Source of the DNA: Dactylis glomerata | Lineage: Eukaryota; Streptophyta; Magnoliopsida; Poales; Poaceae | Direction of reading: 5' to 3' | Assembly (NCBI GenBank): GCA_007115705.1 | Contig: QXEO01000211.1 | Location: 2,231,599 to 2,295,598, forward strand | Length of the DNA stretch: 64,000 nt | Shown here: positions 11,279-22,197 of the stretch, in pieces | Layout of the letters: every line of letters begins with the position of its first letter | Position numbering within the stretch: position 1 is the first letter of the stretch | Notes under the pieces: model-generated | Databases searched by the model: none | Seen by the model: only the letters and a program-made list of their open reading frames with translations | What the model was told of the DNA's origin: nothing | Made by a program: the position numbers and the translations under genes

Positions 11279-12389
11279 TGATCTAGCTGAGATTATAGGG
11301 GGGTTTTTCTAGTCGTCTCCACAGGGATCAACACAAATGAGACTATTTCCTAATTTCCAGAAGCTAAGCAGAAAAGTGGGGTTTTTGGTGTTGTAAACAG
11401 GAAAGTAGCAGGAGGTTTTAGGTTGGAAGTTTTTAACATAACAAATCCAATGTTTCTTGTTTGTCAGGCAAGGAAACAAAGGACAAACGAGCAAGTGAGG
11501 CAGGGATGCATTTTTGGGACTAGATGCAGAGGCTAGTCTTGCACCTAACAGATCAGGCAGATGCAACACAGAAATCACAGTAATCTTGGAGTTTACAATG
11601 GAGTGTGTCACTCAAACCATAGCAAAGATCCAGGACAAGGTTCAAACTGTTTTACAGTGCAAGATCAACACAAATCGGATCACAGAGCATGGGGGAAAGG
11701 AAGAGAGGTTGCTGTTGGTCACCGAAGGCTTGCCGTGGCAGAGAAATTGAAGAAGGCAGAGATGTTGCTGTCGTGGCAGAGAATGAAGAGGGATGAGGAA
11801 GAGCTTGGCCTTCAGATCCTTCGAGCCTTGTCCATCTTGACGTTCTTGGAGGTGTTCTTGGTGGTGTTCATGGTGTTCTTGCTTGCGCCGTTGATCTGAT
11901 CTTGTTGCAAAAAAGGAGAAGAGGGAAAAGTGGGTGGAAAAGGTGAAGATTTCGGTGTGTTGGACTATGGAGGAGGAAGGTTTTGGTGGAGTGGTGGATG
12001 GATGGAGTGGTTGTGTGGCGATGTGGCCATGTGGTGATGGATGGATGCGGGATGGGATGGTGTATATGCTGCAGCGTAGAAGAGTAGAGGGAAAAAGGTG
12101 GCGGCAGCAGCTAGTCTGCTTTTCCGTTTTTCTTGTCCATTTGTGCCGTGGCAGCCTGTTTCTGCCGTTGGCTTCTTTCTTGCTCCTCAAGATGTACTCC
12201 TCCTTTCCTGGTGGCTTGGTCTTTGGTTTGAATTACTCTGACTTGTAGATTTAAGTGCCTTGGCGCACTGATCTGTGACAAAGGATCAAATGATGTAAAA
12301 TGTTGGTGCAACACTGGTAGAAATGAGGTGAAACAGACAAGTTTTATGGTTGCAAGGTTCTGATATATGTGTAAATCTTAGAGTGATCA
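11279..12389 (-). repeat. 5' LTR of the Athila-like element
   Basis: 1111 bp, three differences from 3338-4448. Followed by the second GCAGC at 12390-12394. Confidence 0.95.
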
Positions 12390-12860
12390 GCAGCGCCTCC
12401 ATATTATTCGAGTGCGGGCTCCGGTCCCTCGAATCGCTTTCTTCGGGCTAGCAGCGCCTCCATATTCTTCGAGTGCGGGCTTCGGTCCCTCGAATCGCTT
12501 TCTTTGGGCCAATAACGCCTCTATGTTATTCGAGTGCGGGCTCCGGTCCCTCGAATCGCTTTCTTTGGGCCAGTAGCGCCTCCATATTCTTTGAGTGCGG
12601 GCTTCAGTCCCTCGAATCGCTTTCTTCAGGCCAGCAGCGCCTCCATATTATTCGAGTGCGGGCTTTGGTTCCTCGAATTATTCTCTTTAGGCCAGCAGCG
12701 CCTCTGCGTTATTCGAGTACGGGCTTCGGCCCCTCGAATTATTTTCTTGGGGCCAGCAGTGCCTCTACATTATTCGAGTGTGGGTTTCCGATCCCTCGAA
12801 TCGCATCTTTCGGCCATCAGTGCTTTCATTCTATTCAGATATGGACCGCTGTCCTTCAAA
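12390..12860 (+). repeat. 61-bp minisatellite, right part (about eight copies)
   Basis: Phrases like CGGTCCCTCGAATC recur at about 12422, 12483, 12544, 12605, 12666, 12727, 12789 and 12848, i.e. 61, 61, 61, 61, 61, 62 and 59 bp apart. Continuation of the array at 3012-3337. The last copies are degenerate. Confidence 0.88.
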
Positions 12861-13353
12861 TCTCTATTTCGGGCTATCAATTCTCTCCTCTCATCTTTCC
12901 CGAAACATGGTAGCAATAAACCGGTTCGGATGCCGTATGTCAAATACGAGGGTAAGTCCATGGTTGGCAACACCAGATGGCCCGGTATTCGTATCAAGCG
13001 CGCTCTGCCGAGAAATTTTCCATACCTACGGTATGAAGTTTGCATCGATGGACGCATTGAATGCCTCACACTGAACTGGGCTTCGACCTGGTAAGTCCAC
13101 ACGCGCCTCGGGTCGAAGTAGCACCAACCCATGTGGGTTCGAGTCGGGGGACTCGAATCTGAGTAAGCTAACCGAATGTTTTTGCGGCTATGCAATTAAC
13201 TGAGACCCGGCGTGAGTCTCAGGCCGGTTATGCCAATCCCCTAGCAACCAAGCTAAGCATTTTTGAGGCTCAGAATGAGTACTACTCGAATTGGCATTCC
13301 TTCGCCCCAGCGTTGGCAACACGCTCGGGGGCTGCGCCTCGAATTGGCATTCC
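12861..13353 (+). other. Non-coding remainder of the outer Gypsy element
   Basis: Contains the phrase CTCGAATTGGCATTCC twice (about 13285 and 13339) and a GCTCGGGGGCT motif near 13323. No gene seen. The second copy of the phrase abuts the T-run of the LINE. Confidence 0.5.
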
Positions 13354-13372
13354 TTTTTTTTGAAGCTTTGAA

Positions 13373-13393
13373 CAGTGGGAGAGCTTCCCACTG
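13373..13393 (-). other. Hairpin near the LINE 3' end
   Basis: CAGTGGGA and TCCCACTG form a perfect 8-bp stem around a GAGCT loop, 12 bases from the poly(A) tail. Position suits the 3' stem-loop that some LINE reverse transcriptases recognise; function is inference. Confidence 0.55.
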
Positions 13394-13505
13394 CAATTTT
13401 TATAGATTTTCAAGTTTAACAAGCTGTACAAGATAGAGGAGCTTCATGAACCTCTAAAAGCAAAGAAAAGAAAACAGGAAGCTAATTACAAACTAAAAGC
13501 AAAGT

Positions 13506-16500
13506 CTAAACTTGAGATTGAAGCCATTCTTTGAAAGTGTTAGTATGCTTCTTCTTAATCCTATATTTTAGAAGAGAAATTTCCTGTCTGAAAGTGAAAT
13601 GCCAAAATCTGAGATCATGTCTCTGATTATTGAAAATGGCATTATTCCTGGTAATCCAAATGCTCCAGGCCGAGATCATAATTATCTCCATGGAGAAAGG
13701 TAGATTGAGCTTGCTTCTCATATCAATAATTGTCTCCAATGTTGAGAGGTTTCCATTTCTTGTTGGACAAATTTCATCCTAGCAAGCAGCAGAGAAGGGA
13801 CATGCCCAAAACAGATGAGCTAATGTTTCTTCATGATTATAGTGATCCACAGTGCATACATATGATTGTAATTGAAAGTTTTTCCTTCCTAGAAGATTCC
13901 TTGTGTTAAGTCTATCATATAGAAGCAACTAGAAGAAGAACTTGTGCTTTGCTTGACATGATGAATTCCAAATCCATGAGAAGTGAGGTGGGGCTGGCTG
14001 ATATCCCATCATCACCTTGTATGCTTTCTGAGAAGAGAATTGACCACTTCCCCAGATATAGCTCCAAGAATCTATTTCCCCTTGCTGAATTCTGGTTTGC
14101 ACCTGATTACAAATGTTCTCAAGCTCAATGAACTCAGCATATGCCTGCTGAGATAAAGGGAGATTGAAAGCATCTTGAAGGTAATCTTGTTGCAAGAAAT
14201 CATGAACTGAATCATTAGTTCCTTTTGCAAAAGTAACTAAGTGTGGGAATTTGTGATGAAAGCATTCATTTTCCCAAAGATCAGTCCAGAACATAGCTGA
14301 TTTACCATCACCTAAATTGCATCTAGCCATTGCTTTATATGTGTCAATCAGCTTTAGATGAGCCTTCCACCAGAAAGATCCCTCAAATCTTCTTCCAGGT
14401 AAGTTACCATTACTATAGTAAGAATTCCAGACAAGATTCACCCAAGGAATATCATGTTTATTATAGAATTTGTGGAGGTTTTTCAACAGCAGAGCTTTGT
14501 TTTGCACTTGAAGATCCAGAACACCTAAACCTCCCTGATTCTTGGGCCTACAAATCTTTTTCCGGGCAATGAGGGCATTTCCTTTTGCTTGAACTTCTGA
14601 GTCTTTTTTCCTCCAAAGACAGTGTCTCATGTATTTAACAATCTGCTCCGTAATTGTAATGGGAATATCCAGACAACACATTTGGAAAATAGACATTGAG
14701 GTGAGGACAGATTTCACAAGCTCCAATTTTCCCCCATAATTCAGAAAGTTTGCAATCCCACAGAGCCTTTTCTGCACCTTGCCAACCATAGGCATAAAGG
14801 AATCAAGATTTGGCTTAGTCAGGCTTAAGGGTAATCCCAAATAAGTGAAAGGAAACCCTCCTGTTTGGCAACAAAGAGTATTTGCAAAATGGGCAAGTCT
14901 ATCACAATCCATATTTATTGGAATCATGCTTGATTTGTGATAAGTCACCTTCAGTTCAGTTGACATGGCAAAGGAATGCAAAATAGCTTTTAAGCAAATC
15001 AATTGTCTAGCATCAGCTTGCATAACCACCAAGGTATCATCAGCATATTGGATAATTGGAAAGTCTGGACAGGGAGGGCAGTTTATTGAAGCTTGAAGGT
15101 TTCCTTGATGAAGTGCCTTATTGAGGATGGCTTGAAGGAGGTCTGCAGCCAGAACAAATAACAAAGGAGACAATGGATCACCTTGCCTCACACCCCTTTT
15201 ACAGTAGAATTTTTTCCCTGGCACCCCATTTAAAAGGACTGATGATGTTCTAGATGAAAGAGTCATCCGGATCCAATTAATCCATTTTGCACCAAAGCCC
15301 CTTGCTTTTAGAATTTCCAATATTGAGTCATGCTCAATTTTATCAAAAGCTTTTTCAAAGTCCAACTTTAGGACAATAATCTCTTCCTTTGAGTGATGAA
15401 ACTGGAAAAGATATTCAAAAGACCATCCTAGATAGTCTTGAATAGACCTTTTCTTCAGAAAACCATATTGATTTTTATGAACCAATTTCAAAATTATCTT
15501 TTGGAGTCTATTGGCTAAAAGCTTTGTAAGAATTTTGAGCACACTATTAAGCAGGGAAATTGGCCTGAAGTCACTTGGGGAAGTAGGGTTCTCAACCTTT
15601 GGAATTAAAGTTATGAAGGAAGAGTTTATACTTTCCAAAGACACTTTCTCCTCATAGAAATCATGAATGAGATCTGTAACATCTTTTCCAATAATATGCC
15701 AGCAGTTCTTAATAAATTCATTGTTAAAGCCATCTGGTCCAGGGGATTTTTCATTTGGTAAATCTTTAACAACATCCTCTATTTCCTTTTGAGAGAAAGG
15801 TTCCTCCAGAGCTTTCATATAATCTTCATCAAGATGTGTGTTCAAAATTTCTCTCAGATTGAACTGCATTGAAGTATTGTCTGTATTTCCCATTCTTTCT
15901 TTGAAGGCTTTCCACAAGATATCCGCTTTTCCATCATGGTCAAAAATTTCTGCATCATCGGAATTTTTCAACATTGCAATGTGATTGTGTCTGAAATTTA
16001 TGGTTGCCTTAGTGTGAAAAAATCTTGTATTGACATCTCCTAGTTTAACCCACTTGATTTTCCCCCTCTGTCTCCAGTAGGATTTTTGATTTTGCAGCAG
16101 GGTAATGACCTAGGCTTTAAGAATTTCCCTTAGATTCCACTCATAATCATTTAGGGTTCTGACTTCTTCAAAGACATCCAACAGCTCTATTACAGAGTTG
16201 ACCTTATCAATTTGCTGCTTAAGACATGGAAGCTCTTTTGCCCAGAGTTTGATAGCTCTTCTTAGATTTTTGAATTTTGCATTTACCCTTTTAGCACAAT
16301 CAGAGTAATTTGTAGGGATGTTCCAAGCATTCTCCACAATTTGTTTGAAAGAACTATGCTGCAGCCAGTAATTTTCAAATCTGAAAATCCTTGACTTTGG
16401 AATTTTTGTCTCAATGGCAACCACACAGGGAATATGATCAGAAGTAGGTTTCACTAATGGATAAACAAGGGTTGAAGGATAAGAAACTGTCCAAGAGCTA

Positions 16501-17124
16501 GAAGTGAAAAACCAATCTAGTCTTCTCGTAAAGGATCTTGTTGCATATTACTCCATGTGTATTTCCTTCCCTTCAAAGGCAATTCAATAATGCCAAGGTT
16601 GCTAATTGCCTCATTAAAAAGTAACATATCATTTATGTCACCTCCCTCTTTGTTTTTGTCAGAGGGATTCCTCATGAAATTGAAATCCCCCATGATAATC
16701 CAATCCATGTCATCAGGCATGTCAATATTTGCAAACCATTCAAGAAACTGAGCTTTTTATCTGAATGACTTGGCCCATAGATATTGGTTAAAATCCACTT
16801 ATTTGAGGACAGGTTTGAGGAGAATTTAACAGAAATAGAGAATTCATTTTGAAATTCGATATGGCCATTGAACAGAGCACCATTCCAGATTATTATGATT
16901 CCACCAGAGGCCCCTATTGAGGGAAGGTATTCAAATTTGTTAAAAAAATTATGACAAAATTTCCTTATATAATCAAAGTCAAAATGTTCTCTCTTTGTCT
17001 CCTGCAAACAGATGATATCACATGCAGATTCCTCAATTTTCCCACCCAGGGCTAACCACTTTTTCTCAGAATTGATTCCTCTCAAATTCCAATTTAGGAT
17101 TTTCCAAGTTCTGTTGTGACTCAT
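13506..17124 (-). pseudogene. LINE ORF2: endonuclease and reverse transcriptase, broken
   Basis: Starts MSHNRTWKILNWNLRG, the amino-terminal phrase of plant L1 apurinic-type endonucleases, with CLQETK about 40 residues on. The frame shifts near 16745 and again near 16530. From there one frame continues to 13506, broken by TAG codons at 16110-16112, 13929-13931 and 13779-13781. The reverse transcriptase has the FEKAFDKIEHDSI block, GVRQGDPLSPLL and the catalytic YADD (15036-15047). The tail after 13929 resembles the zf-RVT region found at the end of plant LINE ORF2. The enzyme would nick the target and prime reverse transcription there. Three stops and two shifts exclude a working product. Confidence 0.88.
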
Positions 17125-17125
17125 T

Positions 17126-17340
17126 TTAACCAGATAGAGGGGGTACCAAAATTTCTGAAATTAAAAGTAATTCCAGAGCATTTTCCAAAAGCAAGGGAAG
17201 CCAGATGTAAGCATAAATATTCCTGGTTAACAAGGACACACATAAATCTTTCACTTCCCATATCAAGGAATTCAGATTATTACCATACTTGTACTGACCA
17301 AAGGTGTACATACACCTGCAAAAGTCCCTAAAGGATTTAT
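17126..17340 (-). other. Spacer between LINE ORF1 and ORF2
   Basis: About 215 bp between the ORF1 stop and the ORF2 ATG. No other gene seen. Confidence 0.5.
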
Positions 17341-20300
17341 TCATTGATTAACTCTTGAATTTTTCTTCTTGATTTGCTGAGAAGCTTTACTAGTAGCATC
17401 ATCATCTTTCCCTTTCCCACCATGCTCAGAAGGGGCAGCAAAAGTGCCCTCCTTTCTTCCATTCTTCTTTGGAGCAGCAGGTTCACCATCAGGTTTTCCT
17501 TTCCCCTTTTCCTGTAGCTTGATCTTTTTCATCAACTTCTTGTCCAAGGCATCATCATTCACCTTGTAGAATAAGACAGCAAGATTTTTAACTATCTTCT
17601 TTTTTAACCCAGGTGGTGCACAGTTACAGGTAAGACAATTCTTATCAGAGCAATTATCATGATTTCTGAATCCATCATTAAGTTCTAGAATTCTAGGACT
17701 CCTCCTCACCTGAGATTCAACAAGGTGAACATTGCTTCTTCTCTTTCTAGTAGGAGCAGAAGGAGGAACAAAAAAAGCATCAGACTCCTCCTCTGGGACC
17801 TCAGAAATTGTACACCTTGGCTTTGACTGAACAGAGCATTTTTCAGGAATGAGAAAAGCAATATTTGGTTCATTGTTATCAGTCTCAGAAATAATTTCCC
17901 AAAGTGAAGATTTGAGAAAATTCTTAGTCCAGTCAAATTTCTCAGGTGTCATTAACATAATGGTAATGAAATTGAACCAACTTACAGGAATTTGTGCAGA
18001 AAAACCCTCATGGTCTGGATCATAGGACAGATGAGGAGCAAAGCACTTTTCCCACAACAACAAACCCTGTTCAGAAAATTGCCCAGTCAAATTCTTCTCA
18101 CTTTCCACAGGGATGAAGTGTGTCAGAGCCATGCCCACTTGCACCTGAGCCACTTCAGGAGGGACCAAGTTATTATCATCAAACATGACATCCTCATTAT
18201 TCACTGGAATAGCATCATCAACTGGAGGAGGAGGAGGAGGATTATTCTGTGGCTCTGGATTTTTAGCATCAACATCAAAATAAGCTAGCATGATGTTCTG
18301 TACACCTTCACCAAGTTGAATAAAGTTATCAAAGTTAGCAGCAGGCAGGTCTCGTTGAACAATAACAGGACCATTGTTAATCTCTTCCTCCACAAACATA
18401 TTCTCCATGTCCTGCTCGACCTCTTGCCCTGCTGCTTGACCAGCTGGAGTATTGACTGAGTTGTCTCCTTCAGAAATAGAGAGGGTAACAGTCAAGTTAC
18501 TGTGATCTTCCTGCAAAGGCTAATTTGCTTGGACATCCTCGTCCATGGCATCAAACAAATTTTGGAGAGCAGCATTGGGAGCTGGAGCAGGACCAAGACC
18601 AGCATTAGGAGCAGCATTAGGAGAAACATTTCCCCCAATATTAAAAGCCCAATGCCCATCTTCCCACTCAACATTTTCATCAGCTGGAATGTTTCCAGCC
18701 ATAGCATTGACAGGACCAGCATTTAGAATAGGCAAAGGGTGAGGGTCTACACCATCATCTGGCATGGGGTCCTCAGCAGGTGGGCCACCACCAATCAACA
18801 CTTGCTGGAGCACCTCAATGGAAAATGTCCAAGACTCAGCATCAGGTCCTTCTCCTTCAGTGAATCTCACACTTTTTGGAATTTCCCTTAGATCATCATA
18901 TCTAACTTTAGCAAGGATTCTACCCTTATTATCTGCATCATTTTCCCACATTATCAATCTACTAAAACTATAGACAACAGAGGTAATGTCTTCAGAGCTC
19001 CAGTTATCCAGAGGTGGACCAACAAGCAATAGCCAGCATTCCCTATTTAGGGTTTTCCTTCTCCAGTTGGAACCTTGGTTATTGATGTCTACATATGCTT
19101 CTGTTCTTGTAGACAGTGTTGGGCCTCCAAGTGCAGAGGTTTGTAGAGCAGCAGCAAGTTTCCCTTAAGTGGATCACCCAAGGTTTATCGAACTCAGGGA
19201 GGAAGAGGTCAAAGCTATCCCTCTTAAACAACCCTGCAATTATGATAAAGAAAGTCTCTTGTGTCCCCAACACACCCAATACACTTGTCAGATGTATAGG
19301 TGCACTAGTTCAGCAAAGAGATAGTGAAATACAAGTGGTATAGATGATTATAAGTAGTAAATGCAATCTGGAATAAAAATGGCAGCAAGCAAACAAGTAA
19401 CAAAACAACAAGTAAACGGTGTGCAAAGCTTGGAAACAAGGCCTAGGGATCATACTTTCACTAGTGGACACACTCCCAACAAATATAACATAATTGAATA
19501 AATAAATAACTTCTCTTCACTATGCTACTCTGAATTACTCTCCTATTGAATAACACTAATCATTGCATAGTGGCTACAGAAGCACCCCTTAAAGTTCATC
19601 AAGTACTTGACAAACACCGCTCATAGAGATATCCAAATCAAATCACAACTCAAGATAAATATTATTGCAACTTAGACCAAGTACTAACACGGTGCACACA
19701 CTGTCAACATTACACCATGAAAGGAGGAATAGATCACTTCAATACTATCATAGTGACAATTATTCTCATAATCCATAAGAGATCACAATCGTAGCCTAGA
19801 CCAAGTACCACCATGATGCACACACTGTCACCGTTACACCATGGCAGGAGGAATAGATTACTTTAATAACACCACTAGAGTACACATAATGATGAAGAGT
19901 AGCATCTACTTATTCAACATGATACAAAGCTCACGATCACATAAAGATCACATCATGGGAGAGAGAGGTGAACCACATAGCTACCGGTAGAGCCCTCAGC
20001 CCCAGGGGAGAACTACTCCCTCCTCATCATAGGAGACAGCAAGGTTGATGGAGATGGCGGTGAGGTCGATGGAGACGGTGGAGACGGTGATGGAGACCGA
20101 TGGAGATGGCTCCGGGGGCACTTCCCCATCCCGGCAGGGTGCCGGAACAGAGACTTCTGTTCCCCGAAATTTGTCGATGGCGGCGGCAAAGCTGCGGAAC
20201 TCTTTCTGGAAAATTGCCGACTCCCCTAGGGTTTTCCGTCCCGAGGCTTTATATAGGCGAAGGGGCGTCATCAGGGGGCTGCCAGGGGCTCCTCACACAT

Positions 20301-22003
20301 AGGGGGTGCAGCCAGGGGCTGGGCCATGCCGCCCTAGTGTGAGGCTGGCCCCTGGCCCCCCTCCGGCTCTCTTTCAGTCCTCGTCCTTCGTCCGGGAAAA
20401 ATAGGAGTTCTGGAACTTGTTTCGTCCAATTCCGAGAATATTTCCTGTGTAGCATTTCTGAAACACAAAAACAGCAGAAAACAGGGAACTGACACTGTGG
20501 CATCTTGTCAATAGGTTAGTTCTGGAAATCGCATAAAAACGCCACGAAGTGTAATGAAACACAAGGCAAATGGTGCAAAAACAAGCATGGAGCATCAAAA
20601 ATTATAGATACATTTGAGACGTATCAGTTATGCTTTGAAAAAGAAACAACAATATCATCAAAGACATGTGAGCTTTCAGTAACCAAGCGGTCTCTGTCTC
20701 TGACATGCGCATATCTGACATAGGCTTGCCCAAAAGGGCACTGCTGGATGCTTCTAAACCCCACCCGGGCTTCATTCAGCAAAATGTCCTCAAGAAATCC
20801 ACGGACATTCTCGAAATGGACCTCACCTTGGGGCATCGGGTTAATGGTGACGATGGCGTAGTCCTCATGGCGGCAAAGTCGACGCGGCACAACCACCCGA
20901 TGAACAGCAGTTCTTTCTTCAATCTGCTAGAGCTGAAAACCTCGAGGAACAAAGGGCCATGGATCGATGGGAATGTTGGCCATGAAGTTGTCTTCTTCTC
21001 CTGGGGACGAACTCGGCGGAGAGTCAGAGGAGAAGGGGTTTACTGTAGAGACTGGAGTCAAGGAGGCAGGAGAAATGACCGACGACTCGGAAAAAAAGAG
21101 GGACTGAAGGTCTTTTAGGCAAGTTCCCGTGATCACAGGGCGTTTCGGCCCGTGGGCCCTGAACCAGGATTGGAAAGAGTTGGCGGGCCATGCCGAAGGA
21201 TCTAGCGCATTGAAGGATTTGAATTTCAAAAAAGGATATAAGCCCGGTAATTTTGGCGCCTTAATTTGTGAAATTGAAATAAAGCCCTGAGATTTCTCCA
21301 TATTTTGCTCCTTTCTTCGAATATGCCGGGCAGAATGAATATTCACAATAATGTCAGAATTAACTCCCTTAACTGCCTCCACAAATGATTTGGTCAACAA
21401 ATCTTTATTTGGCAAGGCAAAATTGTTGCGCTTTGATTGTGAATCAATCACAGTTTTGTCCTCTGGAAAAACTAGTCGTTGAAAAGCTGAAATTCTTTTT
21501 TGCTTTTTCAAAGAAATAACAGTTTTCCAAGACTCTTCCTCCTCACGGTAAAACTTTCTCTCTTTGATGATCCAATTGGGACCCCCATTGCCCCAGAGAC
21601 TAATATGAAATTCAAAAATAGGATCCACAACTTTGCCAGCATTGTAAATTTGAAAACCCACCGCACGGGAGTCAACTGAAAATCTGAAAACTCTTTCTCT
21701 TAAACAGGTAACTCTGAATTTTGAGGCAGGATCACCAAAACAAGCTTGAAGGACAAGACCAACAGTATGAATATCCAGTTTAAAACTTGTTCGACCAAAA
21801 GAGATTACCAATATGAACTCCCTTTTTCTGAAACCAGGTTGAAAAGCCACTGAAGAACCAAATTTGTTCAAAATATCCTTTTTGAAGCTCACTCCTTTAT
21901 CAAAGTTTAGAGAAAGGCTTGTAGAGGAATTGACTATTGAAGAAGGATTAGAATTTTCAGAAGGTACGTTGGAGGCTTGAGACACTGATTTCAGAACCCA
22001 CAA
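17341..22003 (-). pseudogene. LINE ORF1, interrupted by a solo LTR and two stops
   Basis: One reading frame from about 22003 to the TGA at 17341-17343, in three open pieces: 20927-22003, 20624-20929 and 17341-19082. TAG codons break it at 20927-20929 and 18520-18522. The solo LTR at 19083-20626 splits it, yet the frame is the same on both sides once the LTR and one GTTAT copy are ignored. The carboxy-terminal part is acidic and then Lys-rich, with a Cys cluster (CSDKNCLTCNC, near 17630). Plant L1 ORF1 proteins bind RNA and nucleic acid; this role is by family. Another frame covers 22004-22197, implying a further one-base shift near 22000. Confidence 0.75.
19083..20626 (-). repeat. Solo LTR of a Sabrina/WHAM-like element
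   Basis: 1544 bp. On the minus strand it starts TGATACGTCTCAAATG and ends GTAGACATCA. It is flanked by GTTAT at 19078-19082 and 20627-20631. The first 450 bp clearly resemble the array LTRs at 22198, but the U5 half is diverged. No primer-binding site or interior follows, so recombination between the two LTRs removed the rest. A GATGGAGACGGTGGAGA-type simple repeat lies near 20049-20110, and a TATATA-type promoter box is read on the minus strand near 20250. Confidence 0.92.
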
Positions 22004-22197
22004 TGACTTTGTGAACTGGCATTTCTAATGATAAACCCGGCTTGATCACTTCATCCTCCAAGAGGAAACGAGCATCAATGAGAACCTCTTCATGACCTAA
22101 AAGAATCATTCTCTTTGCAGATCTTCTCAGAATCAGAAACGCAGGTCTATTTGGAGTCCATTCACCCTTCACCAGAGAAGAACAAACAACATTCCAT

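Larger units (their letters stand above)
3338..12389 (-). mobile_element. Complete Athila-like Gypsy retrotransposon, 9052 bp
   Basis: Bounded by 1111-bp LTRs (3338-4448 and 11279-12389) that start TGATC and end GATCA, flanked by GCAGC on both sides. The primer-binding site complement lies next to the right LTR, so the element reads on the minus strand. It carries one unbroken gag-pol frame of 1835 codons followed by about 1.1 kb of non-coding repeats before the purine tract. The LTRs differ at three sites (4094/12035, 4158/12099, 4317/12258), all C/T. That dates insertion at roughly 0.1 million years with a rate of 1.3e-8. Lineage is assigned from the DLGSS protease motif and the primer type; family name not assigned. 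Confidence 0.93.
1..13353 (+). mobile_element. Outer Ty3/Gypsy LTR retrotransposon fragment, split by a younger element
   Basis: The oldest layer on the left of the window. It holds the end of an LTR (1-600), a primer-binding site at 603-621 on the plus strand and a long interior with almost no coding capacity. A 61-bp minisatellite is present on both sides of the insertion at 3338-12389. Removing that insertion and one GCAGC copy rejoins the minisatellite. The right side (12395-13353) runs into the LINE tail at 13354, so the 3' LTR is not visible here. No protease, reverse transcriptase or integrase motif was found, so the element is non-autonomous or heavily deleted. Family unknown. Confidence 0.75.
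13354..22197 (-). mobile_element. L1-type LINE retrotransposon, minus strand, decayed
   Basis: An eight-T run at 13354-13361 is the poly(A) tail read on the opposite strand and marks the 3' end. ORF2 (endonuclease, reverse transcriptase, zinc-finger tail) lies at 13506-17124 and ORF1 at about 17341-22003. The element is cut at 22198 by the LTR of the tandem array and interrupted at 19083-20626 by a solo LTR. Its 5' end and target-site duplication are therefore not visible. Five in-frame stops and at least three frameshifts show it is inactive. Confidence 0.88.

Noticed and set aside
13346..22197. CATTCC at 13348 and near 22190 as a possible LINE target-site duplication
   Set aside because: Six bases, no extension, and the LINE coding sequence appears to be still running at 22197 where the array LTR cuts it. 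Chance match more likely.
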